DNA from: Paenibacillus sp. JQZ6Y-1
GTDB taxonomy: Bacteria; Bacillota; Bacilli; Paenibacillales; Paenibacillaceae
DNA: 64,000 nucleotides
Assembly (NCBI RefSeq): GCF_040719145.1
Contig: NZ_JBFDUZ010000005.1
Coordinates: forward strand, 1-64,000
Reading direction: 5' to 3'
In this document: piece by piece, positions 47,875 through 54,997 of the stretch
Layout: every line of letters starts with the position of its first letter
Numbering within the stretch: the first letter of the stretch is position 1
Program-made: the position numbers and the translations under genes
Notes under the pieces: model-generated
Databases searched by the model: none
Told to the model about the DNA's origin: nothing
What the model saw: only the letters and a program-made list of their open reading frames with translations

Positions 47875-48004
47875 TGTTCATTCTCCGTTCCGCAGCAGCA
47901 GCATGCTGCCCATCATCTTGATCTGGCTAGGCGTAGGCGCCGATTCGCCAACCTTTATTGTAGCCGCTTTGCATGATTCCGTACAGCCTACGTAGATATC
48001 GGAT

Positions 48005-48706
48005 TCAGGAAGTCACTCGCTCCGGTGCAGAATCAGAGACAGCGCCCAGCTCATGTAGACGGTCTGAGTGGTACACATGCACCCCGCGCTGTTCCTTGCT
48101 GGCTATCCGGTAAAGCGCACGCGCTACGGTTTCCGCAGGAATCGCCTTGTACTTGGCTAACGCGCCGCCCATAAGCGGGGATAATGCTCTAGCAAGCACG
48201 GCACCAATACGTTCCCCTGCGCGGAATTCCTGACGCTCGCCAAGCAGCAGCGAAGGGCGTGCCGCAGAGAAAGACGGATAATCCAGCCCAGCCAGCTTTT
48301 GCTCCAGTTCTCCTTTGATCCGGTTGTAAAAGATTTTGGATGTATGGTCTGCACCCATCGCGCTGACCAGCAGCAACTGGGTAGCCCCCTGCCGCTTCGC
48401 CAGCTGCGCCAATGTCAGCGGATAAGTAACATCGATCCGGTACATGTTATCCTGTGTACCGGCTTTTTTGATCGTAGTGCCCAGACAGCAGTACACATCA
48501 TCGGCAACCAGCAGATCCAGATGATCTTCTAAGTGTTCGTAATCTACGACAACCTGATTCACCCGCTTCATGCTTTCCCATTCTGGTACATGGTTTCGTA
48601 CAAGAACGATGATTTGCCGGTATTCCGGCGCCTTTTGCAAAATAGACATCAGCGCGCTGCCTACCAATCCGGTTGCTCCGGCAATGAGTGCTACTTTATC
48701 GGTCAT
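48005..48706 (-). CDS. NAD(P)-binding oxidoreductase, YraR/HTATIP2-like
   Basis: 233 residues, atypical short-chain dehydrogenase. The nucleotide-binding motif AGATGLVGSAL is at ~10-20, CLGTTIKKAGTQ (~74-85) and LVSAMGADHTSKIFYNRIKGELE (~113-135, with the Tyr-x-x-x-Lys pair) are typical of the YraR/TIP30-like group. Substrate unknown. The ATG at 48706 has GGAGATG at ~6 nt. It follows the riboswitch-controlled gene by 123 bp on the same strand, so it may share that regulation if read-through occurs. Confidence 0.87.
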   Translation of the reverse strand: MTDKVALIAGATGLVGSALMSILQKAPEYRQIIVLVRNHVPEWESMKRVNQVVVDYEHLEDHLDLLVADDVYCCLGTTIKKAGTQDNMYRIDVTYPLTLAQLAKRQGATQLLLVSAMGADHTSKIFYNRIKGELEQKLAGLDYPSFSAARPSLLLGERQEFRAGERIGAVLARALSPLMGGALAKYKAIPAETVARALYRIASKEQRGVHVYHSDRLHELGAVSDSAPERVTS

Positions 48707-48829
48707 ACGATCATCTCCAAACTTCATAAGTATGTACCGTCTGCTGCCGATGGAACGGTATGCAGCGGCATGATGGTTAATTCTCTATCCCTATACCTGC
48801 TTATGGTGGAGATGAGACTGCTCACACTG

Positions 48830-49243
48830 TCACAACAAAAAGGCGACACTGCCGCCATTCGTATGGACAATATAATCTGCGCCCAGACCTTTGTAAATCA
48901 TACGTGAGTTGCTGCTTTCGGTAATGACATAAATCGGATCGCTTGTCCACGAGCGACACATCTGGATATAACGGCAGCACAACGGCAAACTCCGCTCAAA
49001 CAGATACACTTTCCCGACCGTCATCTGCGGTAGACACCATTCATCCTGACGCTGCGTATCCAGCAGCAGTACATGATGGATGCCCATCCGTTCCATTCTT
49101 ACTTTCTCACTATAGCTGTTCACGATCGCGGCAAAATCGATTCCTTTGACTTTGAGCAGCTGCATAAACTGCTCTCCTGCCCGCGTCGCCGGAGATACCA
49201 GCACATAAGACCTTGGTAACTCCGATTCCTGCTCCAACTCCAT
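48830..49243 (-). CDS. Unknown protein controlled by a c-di-AMP riboswitch
   Basis: 137 residues. Alternating strands and helices (RSYVLVSPATRAGEQFMQLL, HHVLLLDT, KVYLFERSLPLCCRYIQMC, DPIYVITE, ADYIVHTN) suggest a Rossmann-like or flavodoxin-like fold without a glycine-rich nucleotide loop. No family is recognised. The ATG at 49243 has GGAGGAG at 8 nt; the longer frame upstream is riboswitch expression platform. A ydaO-type riboswitch followed by a terminator hairpin lies directly upstream, so expression should fall when c-di-AMP is high. Genes under this switch often concern potassium, osmolytes or cell wall, making such a role plausible. Confidence 0.75.
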   Translation of the reverse strand: MELEQESELPRSYVLVSPATRAGEQFMQLLKVKGIDFAAIVNSYSEKVRMERMGIHHVLLLDTQRQDEWCLPQMTVGKVYLFERSLPLCCRYIQMCRSWTSDPIYVITESSNSRMIYKGLGADYIVHTNGGSVAFLL

Positions 49244-49274
49244 CTCTTTTCTCCTCCAATGTGTGAAGGCAAAC

Positions 49275-49315
49275 AAAAAAGAAGCCGCACAAGAGGTACT
49301 CTCGCCGCTTCTCAA
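49275..49315 (-). terminator. Riboswitch expression-platform terminator
   Basis: On the reverse strand AGAAGC, GC and AGAG pair with CTCT, GC and GCTTCT (small internal loops), followed by six T residues. It stands between the c-di-AMP aptamer and the start codon at 49243, as expected for transcription attenuation. Confidence 0.78.
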
Positions 49316-49364
49316 GCATTCCGAACAGCGCACAGCGGTGCCCTACCGGATGTCATGATCATTG

Positions 49365-49530
49365 TCGCCTCTCTTAATTCAGCTTACGAGGTTAGCTGAC
49401 GGATTCGGGAGTAAGAGTCTCCCTACGGACAGGATCTGCGGTTCCCCACATGTCTCCTTGTTCCGATTCACCCCTGAAAAGCACCTATGGCACTTCTCGC
49501 TGGTTCCCCCGCTCTCCGCACAATTTGTTC
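49365..49530 (-). promoter_or_regulatory. ydaO/yuaA-type c-di-AMP riboswitch
   Basis: On the reverse strand the conserved elements occur in order: GCGGAGAGCGGGGGAACC, then CAGGGGTGAATC, GTAGGGA, CTCCCGAATCCGTCAGC, TAACCTCGTAAGC and finally AGAGAGG. These match the ydaO (c-di-AMP) aptamer consensus as known from B. subtilis. An extra internal segment (~49425-49460) is a variable loop. With the promoter at 49619-49647 and terminator at 49275-49315 it forms a complete regulatory leader of ~370 nt. c-di-AMP binding normally favours termination. Confidence 0.92.
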
Positions 49531-49618
49531 TGCCCAGATGGCAGTACAACATACGGACATTCAGCTGGTAACGACATACGCATACAGCGATATGCCGAAA
49601 TTTATGAACTTGAGACGA

Positions 49619-49647
49619 ATCATACTCCCGTCCACGATCAAAGTAAA
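49619..49647 (-). promoter_or_regulatory. Candidate promoter of the riboswitch transcript
   Basis: On the reverse strand TTTACT (49642-49647) and TATGAT (49619-49624) with a 17-bp spacer, ~90 nt upstream of the aptamer. Confidence 0.65.
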
Positions 49648-49873
49648 GGCAGACAGAATGTGGTTTTGTGTCAATTTGATGGTTCAGGCAGATGATGCAA
49701 TGACTTTTCTCTCGTATTCGCTTGCTTACGCCATATTATTTCATTTTCCTGCAATTTTGCGAAAACAATAGCAAAACCGAGCATTATGACGATGCGGCTG
49801 CGAATCGCTGTGATGAATCCGATTACATGACTATCTTCCATCCCAAATCGGCAAGGATGAAGATTGGATTTCA

Positions 49874-49902
49874 TTTACGCTGTCATGGAAATGTCCTATG
49901 AT
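49874..49902 (+). promoter_or_regulatory. Candidate promoter of the 158-residue hypothetical gene
   Basis: TTTACG (49874-49879) and TATGAT (49897-49902) with a 17-bp spacer, 42 bp before the predicted start. The stretch 49648-49873 shows nothing else. Confidence 0.55.
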
Positions 49903-49944
49903 GGCTCACAACTAAACCTCACATTACAAGGAGTGTATGTATAA

Positions 49945-50421
49945 ATGATCATGACTGCTGTTCCGCTCGTTGAAGAGATTGTCCGTCCGCATGGTGTTGC
50001 TGTTGATACGGCGCGTATCCGTCATATGGAGCTGTTTGTATATGACCATCAACGGCTGGCATTGCCGGATCACTGCGAATTTTTGCATTGCGGATTGCTG
50101 CGTATGTGTGGCAGTGGTGCAGCGGGCTGGGCAGAATTTGAATTCTCCGACGGTACGACTCATCTGGATCTGGTGAAATGGGCATCTGTGTTTACGAGGC
50201 TCAAAGGGCAGACGGGCATGCAGGCGGCACAGTATATGCAGCAGCATGAATCGCAATGGGGCTTTACCCGCACCCATCTGGCAAGCGAGGCACTAGTGGA
50301 CTGGCAGAAAAGCCTGATCGGTGCCGAAAGCAATCAAGCAAATAGCAGAGCTACCGTATCTTCTTTACCTGCGGAGCGGAATTTTTTGAGTCATTATTGC
50401 AGCGCATATTATTCTTTTTAG
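49945..50421 (+). CDS. Hypothetical protein
   Basis: 158 residues. A beta-rich N-terminal half (RHMELFVYDHQRLALPDH, then GAAGWAEFEFSDG) and a helical C-terminal half. The LRMCGSGAAGWAEFEF stretch recalls the capping domain of enolase-superfamily proteins, but there is no barrel and the similarity is too weak to assign. AAGGAG lies ~10 nt before the ATG. Single gene, function unknown. Confidence 0.65.
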   Translation: MIMTAVPLVEEIVRPHGVAVDTARIRHMELFVYDHQRLALPDHCEFLHCGLLRMCGSGAAGWAEFEFSDGTTHLDLVKWASVFTRLKGQTGMQAAQYMQQHESQWGFTRTHLASEALVDWQKSLIGAESNQANSRATVSSLPAERNFLSHYCSAYYSF

Positions 50422-50534
50422 TCTATGCTGGTTAAGTGTCTGTATGGGCGTGAACAAACGGCTTGTTAGCCGTTTGGGGACACTGGCATCTACCTTATGA
50501 CAATTGATACTTATACAAAGGGGCGTTACAGGTC

Positions 50535-51191
50535 ATGCACGAAGAAAAGATCATGGTCGGTGTACACTACAATCTGAATGGGGAACGGCTGATTCGGCGC
50601 GGCATCCGGCTCGCCCAGCTGCTTCAGGCACCACTGATCGTACTGAGTATACTGGATGAACCCGTGAGCGAACTGGATATGGAAGACCAGAATTACTACA
50701 ACAGCTGGAAAAAGCTGACCGAAGAAGCAGGCGGTACTTTTATGGTCGTGCAGCGCGAAGGACGCGATCTGGCAGAGGCGATCGCCATGGCAGCACACCG
50801 CAGTCAGGTGACACAGCTTATTATCGGGCAATCGGTACGTTCCTTTTGGGAGGAAATGACTGGCGGCTCGCTGATCAATGACCTGCTGGAGCATCTGGGC
50901 GCCATCGATCTGCATATTGTGGCGGTACAGCGGATGAAAGCCAATTTGGAAGAAACACATGAGGATGGCGTGGAAGTGGATGTGATTCACACACCAAAAG
51001 GCTACCAGATTCGTTACGAAACCGACAAACCCATTGTGGCGGAAGGTGTCTTTTTTAAGAAGATGCATACGGATTTTGAAAATGGGCTGCTAAAGCTGCA
51101 TATCGATGGAGAATATCAGTATTTGAAGGTATCGAAGGGTACATTGGTCGATGCCGAGCCGCTGGAACGGATGCTAGATATGCAGGATTAA
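50535..51191 (+). CDS. Stand-alone KdpD-type universal stress protein
   Basis: 218 residues. The first ~135 form a UspA-like domain of the sort found in KdpD: MVGVHYNLNGERLIRRGIRLA, GRDLAEAIAMAAHRSQVTQLIIGQS and the RSFWEEMTGGSLINDLLEH stretch with the typical G-x-S-x-R-S pattern. The C-terminal ~80 residues (VDVIHTPKGYQIRYETDK) form an extra beta-rich part of unknown fold. No histidine kinase domain and no kdpFABC or kdpE nearby. In Staphylococcus the KdpD USP domain binds c-di-AMP; whether this one does is open. Start ATG with AAAGGGG ~12 nt upstream. Confidence 0.82.
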   Translation: MHEEKIMVGVHYNLNGERLIRRGIRLAQLLQAPLIVLSILDEPVSELDMEDQNYYNSWKKLTEEAGGTFMVVQREGRDLAEAIAMAAHRSQVTQLIIGQSVRSFWEEMTGGSLINDLLEHLGAIDLHIVAVQRMKANLEETHEDGVEVDVIHTPKGYQIRYETDKPIVAEGVFFKKMHTDFENGLLKLHIDGEYQYLKVSKGTLVDAEPLERMLDMQD

Positions 51192-51316
51192 GAGGTTTCT
51201 TTTTGCTTTGTGTTTTTCCTTTGCGTTTTGCCTACAAAAAGCGTATGATGTAACGTGCTGGCTGACATCGTCTGACAGCTTTTACGTGCTTTTTGATGGA
51301 AAGGAAGGGTAAAACG

Positions 51317-52219
51317 TTGAATACATTAACACCAATGAAACGGTTGGCGCTGATTGCGTCGCTGGTTTTTTTATGGGGCATTTCATGGTCGATTTATAAG
51401 GTGGCGCTTGCCTATACACCGCCGGTGCTGTTTGCCGGGCTTCGTACACTGATCGGCGGATTGCTGCTCATGATCATTATGCTGCCGCGCAGACGGCTTA
51501 TTCGCTGGAAGCAAAACTGGCGTGCTTATGCGATTTCGGGCTTGCTGAATGTGGCATTATTTTATGGATTGCAGACGGTTGGCTTGATGTATCTGCCATC
51601 CGGGCTGTTCTCGGTGCTGGTTTATTTGCAGCCAGTGCTAGTCGGGTTGTTCGCTTGGATGTGGCTGGGTGAGTCCATGTCATGGCGCAAAGTGATCGGA
51701 TTGCTGCTGGGCTTTGCGGGGGTTATCTCGGTTAGTGCGGGCGGATTCTCCGGTCATGTTGCTGTCGTTGGCGTGGTGCTAGCTCTGGTAACAGCACTAA
51801 GCTGGGCGCTCGGAACTGTATTTATCAAAAAAGCGAATCAGACCACTGATGCACTGTGGATGGTCGCCTTCCAATGTACCTTAGGTGGCGCACTGCTGAC
51901 TGCCGCAGGCTCCGCTACTGAACAATGGTCGGATATTACGTGGAATGCACCGTACTTGTTCGGGCTGATCTTCGGTATTATTTTCGGAATTGCGCTGTCG
52001 TGGATGATCTACTTCACGCTGGTTGGTGCTGGCGATGCGAGCAAAGTCGCTTCGTATACATTCCTTGTGCCGCTGTTATCGGTATTCATCGGTACCCTTT
52101 TACTGCATGAGCCATTTACATGGTTCCTGCTGCTGGGTCTGGTACTGATCGGAATTAGCATCTATCTGGTCAATCGCAAACCGCGTCGTGCGCCTGTGAT
52201 GGTTGGTACTGACGGGTAG
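51317..52219 (+). CDS. EamA/DMT family transporter
   Basis: 300 residues, ten membrane helices in two EamA repeats (~10-130 and ~145-290), e.g. ASLVFLWGISWSIYKVAL and ALVTALSWALGTVFIKKAN, the conserved start of the second repeat. Family members export amino acids or metabolites; substrate unknown. The TTG at 51317 has AAGGAAGGG at 7-8 nt; an ATG six codons later is a possible alternative. Ends at a strong terminator. Confidence 0.92.
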   Translation: MNTLTPMKRLALIASLVFLWGISWSIYKVALAYTPPVLFAGLRTLIGGLLLMIIMLPRRRLIRWKQNWRAYAISGLLNVALFYGLQTVGLMYLPSGLFSVLVYLQPVLVGLFAWMWLGESMSWRKVIGLLLGFAGVISVSAGGFSGHVAVVGVVLALVTALSWALGTVFIKKANQTTDALWMVAFQCTLGGALLTAAGSATEQWSDITWNAPYLFGLIFGIIFGIALSWMIYFTLVGAGDASKVASYTFLVPLLSVFIGTLLLHEPFTWFLLLGLVLIGISIYLVNRKPRRAPVMVGTDG

Positions 52220-52285
52220 AGATGATCGATTCGTAGGCTGGATAGGATCTACGCTAGATCATTGCATACAAGGCTGCACGATTGT

Positions 52286-52327
52286 ATAAAAAAAGCTTAT
52301 TCGTCTGAGGATGAATAAGCTTTTTTG
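52286..52327 (+). terminator. Terminator of the EamA transporter gene
   Basis: AAAAAAGCTTATTC paired with GAATAAGCTTTTTT (14 bp), 9-nt loop, T run. Confidence 0.92.
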
Positions 52328-52329
52328 TA

Positions 52330-52572
52330 TGTCGTTATCGCTCTTTGTATATCATATCTCTCTATGTCGTGTCTTTGTATGTCATCTTTTCGTTTGGCTT
52401 GGCGATTCTATTGTTTACGTATCTTGTTTCTTTCATGCTATATGGTTGCTTTTATCCTATATCGTTCCTTATACCTTATATCATTGTTTCTATCTTGTAT
52501 CATTGCTTCTATGTTACTTCTGTGTTGCTACTATCTTGTACCGTTTCTTCTATATAGAAGAAATATAGTAGA
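52330..52572. repeat. Pyrimidine-rich degenerate repeat region
   Basis: The plus strand is strongly T/C-rich for ~240 bp with short motifs such as TATCATT, TTTCTAT and CTTGTAT recurring irregularly. All three forward frames are open over most of its length, a composition effect because TAA, TAG and TGA are rare in such sequence. No ribosome site or protein similarity. The remaining stretch to 52672 holds nothing identifiable. Confidence 0.6.
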
Positions 52573-52672
52573 CAGACAATAGAAGGAATATGTCAGACGA
52601 GCCACACTGCACTTCGCAGACTCCATTCTACTGTAAGCCTCTACTTCTGTATGATGATCCTGCTATCCATTC

Positions 52673-53056
52673 TCAAATCACTTCGTACCAATCTGCCTGC
52701 CAAGCGCCATTGGTTCTTCCCGGTAAATGCCCGCCGGATTCCAGTACGGTGATCACTGCTAGCTCACATCCATGCCAAAGTAAAAAGCTAGCGCCCGGCT
52801 CCCACGACTCTAGCGCAGGGTTTTGCAGCAAACGCATCTCTCCATACGTATTCCATGACTGCTCTACTTTTCCCGTAATGTGCAGCTGTATATCCCAAGC
52901 ATGCATAGTACTATTCTCTTCCCCGCTATCGGTACCATCATTCACTGTCTGAACACAGTCGGTCACCATTTCACCTTCTACTGCATAAAACCATTGCCTA
53001 TACGGCAATTGCGACGGGTCAATGTTCCATTCGATCCATACTGGAATAGGGTTCAT
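52673..53056 (-). CDS. Hypothetical protein
   Basis: 127 residues, beta-rich, with MNPIPVWIEWNIDPSQLP at the N-terminus and many Trp (WIEW, WHGCE, WQADWYEV). AAAGGAGG lies ~8 nt before the ATG at 53056, so translation is well supported. Stop lies in the open plus-strand region. It follows the DUF4173 gene on the same strand with a 44-bp gap and could be co-transcribed. No family recognised. Confidence 0.72.
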   Translation of the reverse strand: MNPIPVWIEWNIDPSQLPYRQWFYAVEGEMVTDCVQTVNDGTDSGEENSTMHAWDIQLHITGKVEQSWNTYGEMRLLQNPALESWEPGASFLLWHGCELAVITVLESGGHLPGRTNGAWQADWYEVI

Positions 53057-53100
53057 GTATATTTCCTCCTTTGATATGCAAGACGATATGTCGTATCCAT

Positions 53101-54684
53101 TTATAACGGACGATCCAATCGCAATTGTCGAATCGCACGGTAAGTATCCCAATTAAACTCCTGCCAAGCAGCATCGCCAGTCAGCAAATATTCGTTATCG
53201 GTATGCAGTCGCTTCCGCAGCTCTGGCAATTGATGTTCATAGCTAAAGCGCAGTAACATTGGAATCGCTGCTGGGGATAAGGTAAGTAAATACTCCTGAT
53301 CCAGCTCGCCCGTCTGTTCATACCGCTGCATATTGCGCTCGGTAATGATATGATCCATGCCGATATAATTGACCAGCACATAGGCAACTAGACCGAACAC
53401 GATATAGCAGTGAATAAGCGGCAAGCGCGGGATATAGATGCGTAGCCCTGCCAGCACAAGCAATACGCCCAGAAACAGCATAAAGGCATGCACCAGAAAA
53501 CGAATCACCGTATACCCATACGCCTGTTCATATAGCAGCAGCCGCATAAATGCCGAACACAGCATAACCGCCGAGCAGATCACCAGAATTAGCAGTAAAA
53601 ATCGGGTCAGCATACGCAAGCCTGCACCTGCTTCCCCACTGCCATACAATGCCGATAACAAGATCACAAAGTTCAAGCCAGTCACCAGTACCAGTTCACC
53701 AAAACCACTGCGAGCATATTCAGCATACGTGCTTCCATCCGGCAAATACCCTTGCCCCGCACCGAACAGATAGGAGAATTGCAAACTAACGAACAGCAGA
53801 TACACCAAATTGATCGCTATCAACACGGTTGCCAGTATAACCGGGTCCAATCGCGGCATAACAAAAGGCGGTGCCTGCGGTACAGGATTGGACATAGGAG
53901 CTACGGATGGCTGTATTTCGGTAGTTACGACAGTTTCGTCAGCAGGAGATGCTGCTGGTTCTGTCACAGGCGCATGTTTCACCGGCTCATGACGATACGG
54001 TTTAATAAATCCCCATATATACGCGAATAGCATAAAGCCTATGATCACGATCCATAACAAGCGCAGTGTTCCCTCGGTAAAGGAAAGATGCGGCAGCCAA
54101 TTCGGCACGTGAATGAGCATTTGCTGAAACATCCCATCTGCCGAAGACAGCAGACCGATGATGATCAACAACAGCGGAACCGCACACAGCAAGCCCAGCA
54201 AAATTTTGCCTAATAGCCGCTTATGCTGTTGCTGCATACGACGTGCCGCCCGCTGATACAGCATGCGCAGCGGTGTAGGCAGATGAGCTGGCAATTGCAG
54301 CAGCAGATGATCCATTGCTGCATAGATGATCGACATTCGTGCCCAATTCGGACGGCGATCACTGAGCATATACGCCATATGACCAAAAATCAGCCCCGGC
54401 ACAACAAGCATATTCAATACATAGAAAAATCCATCGGCAAACAATCCATACGTCAATGACAGCAATAAGATCGCCGTAGTCAACAAACGGCTAAACCAAG
54501 AGCCACGCCGTAATCGATCGCCAGCATAGGTATACATATACAAGTAAAATAAAATCACAAATATCGGATACGATATGCCATACAAATGATCGTAAAACAA
54601 ATACTGATGAATCGCCGCCAGCGCAAACGCCGTACCTAACACGATGCCCGCTCGTCGCGGCGTCACAATCAGCTTTTCATACAT
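53101..54684 (-). CDS. DUF4173 family integral membrane protein
   Basis: 527 residues with 11-13 membrane helices. Helices at ~12-30, 38-52, 66-84, 88-106, then ~160-180, 205-228, and from ~290 to 470; a Pro/Ala-rich cytoplasmic loop (~235-275) is variable. The C-terminal soluble tail has the typical DUF4173 stretch YLLTLSPAAIPML, then FNWDTYRAIRQL. Function of the family is unknown. ATG 54684 preceded by GAGGAGG at ~10 nt; the frame upstream to 54762 has no ribosome site. Confidence 0.86.
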   Translation of the reverse strand: MYEKLIVTPRRAGIVLGTAFALAAIHQYLFYDHLYGISYPIFVILFYLYMYTYAGDRLRRGSWFSRLLTTAILLLSLTYGLFADGFFYVLNMLVVPGLIFGHMAYMLSDRRPNWARMSIIYAAMDHLLLQLPAHLPTPLRMLYQRAARRMQQQHKRLLGKILLGLLCAVPLLLIIIGLLSSADGMFQQMLIHVPNWLPHLSFTEGTLRLLWIVIIGFMLFAYIWGFIKPYRHEPVKHAPVTEPAASPADETVVTTEIQPSVAPMSNPVPQAPPFVMPRLDPVILATVLIAINLVYLLFVSLQFSYLFGAGQGYLPDGSTYAEYARSGFGELVLVTGLNFVILLSALYGSGEAGAGLRMLTRFLLLILVICSAVMLCSAFMRLLLYEQAYGYTVIRFLVHAFMLFLGVLLVLAGLRIYIPRLPLIHCYIVFGLVAYVLVNYIGMDHIITERNMQRYEQTGELDQEYLLTLSPAAIPMLLRFSYEHQLPELRKRLHTDNEYLLTGDAAWQEFNWDTYRAIRQLRLDRPL

Positions 54685-54997
54685 CGGTGGTGCCCTCCTC
54701 AGAAGAACGCACGTAGGCATTCGTTGATCCGGCAAGAGGATGGAAAGCTGCCATGCAAGCACGCGCTTCTGTCGTCCGCCGGTACAAGTTACATTGTAGA
54801 TGTTAAAATAAGAAGATAAATAGAAGAAATTGTATCCAAAATTTCGTATTTTAATCTATAGCATCTCTCGTATGACTTGGATAACCTGAATGACTCAGAT
54901 CACTTAGAGGATTTGGAAGACTTACAGAATTTAGATAATGTAGAACGCAAGATGGCTGTGAGGACAGCATAGGTATAGAGGAAAAGGAGTGAGCCAG
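54685..54997. other. Divergent intergenic region DUF4173/sgrR-like gene
   Basis: 313 bp with divergent promoters expected. At ~54865-54970 the sequence shows a loosely repeated GAT/TTG/GAA pattern that could read as an Asp/Leu/Asn-rich peptide, but no start codon or ribosome site supports it. Confidence 0.45.

Noticed and set aside
49320-49365. T-box element before the 137-residue gene
   Set aside because: A GGGCACCGC stretch resembles the T-box loop, but the invariant AGGGTGGNACCGCG is not met and the upstream aptamer is clearly ydaO-type.
52311-52582. Three overlapping hydrophobic ORFs
   Set aside because: Product of pyrimidine-rich composition; no ribosome site or conserved feature.
54865-54970. 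Asp/Leu/Asn-rich coding-like frame
   Set aside because: Open for ~36 codons between stops but without a start codon of quality or ribosome site; probably degenerate repeats.
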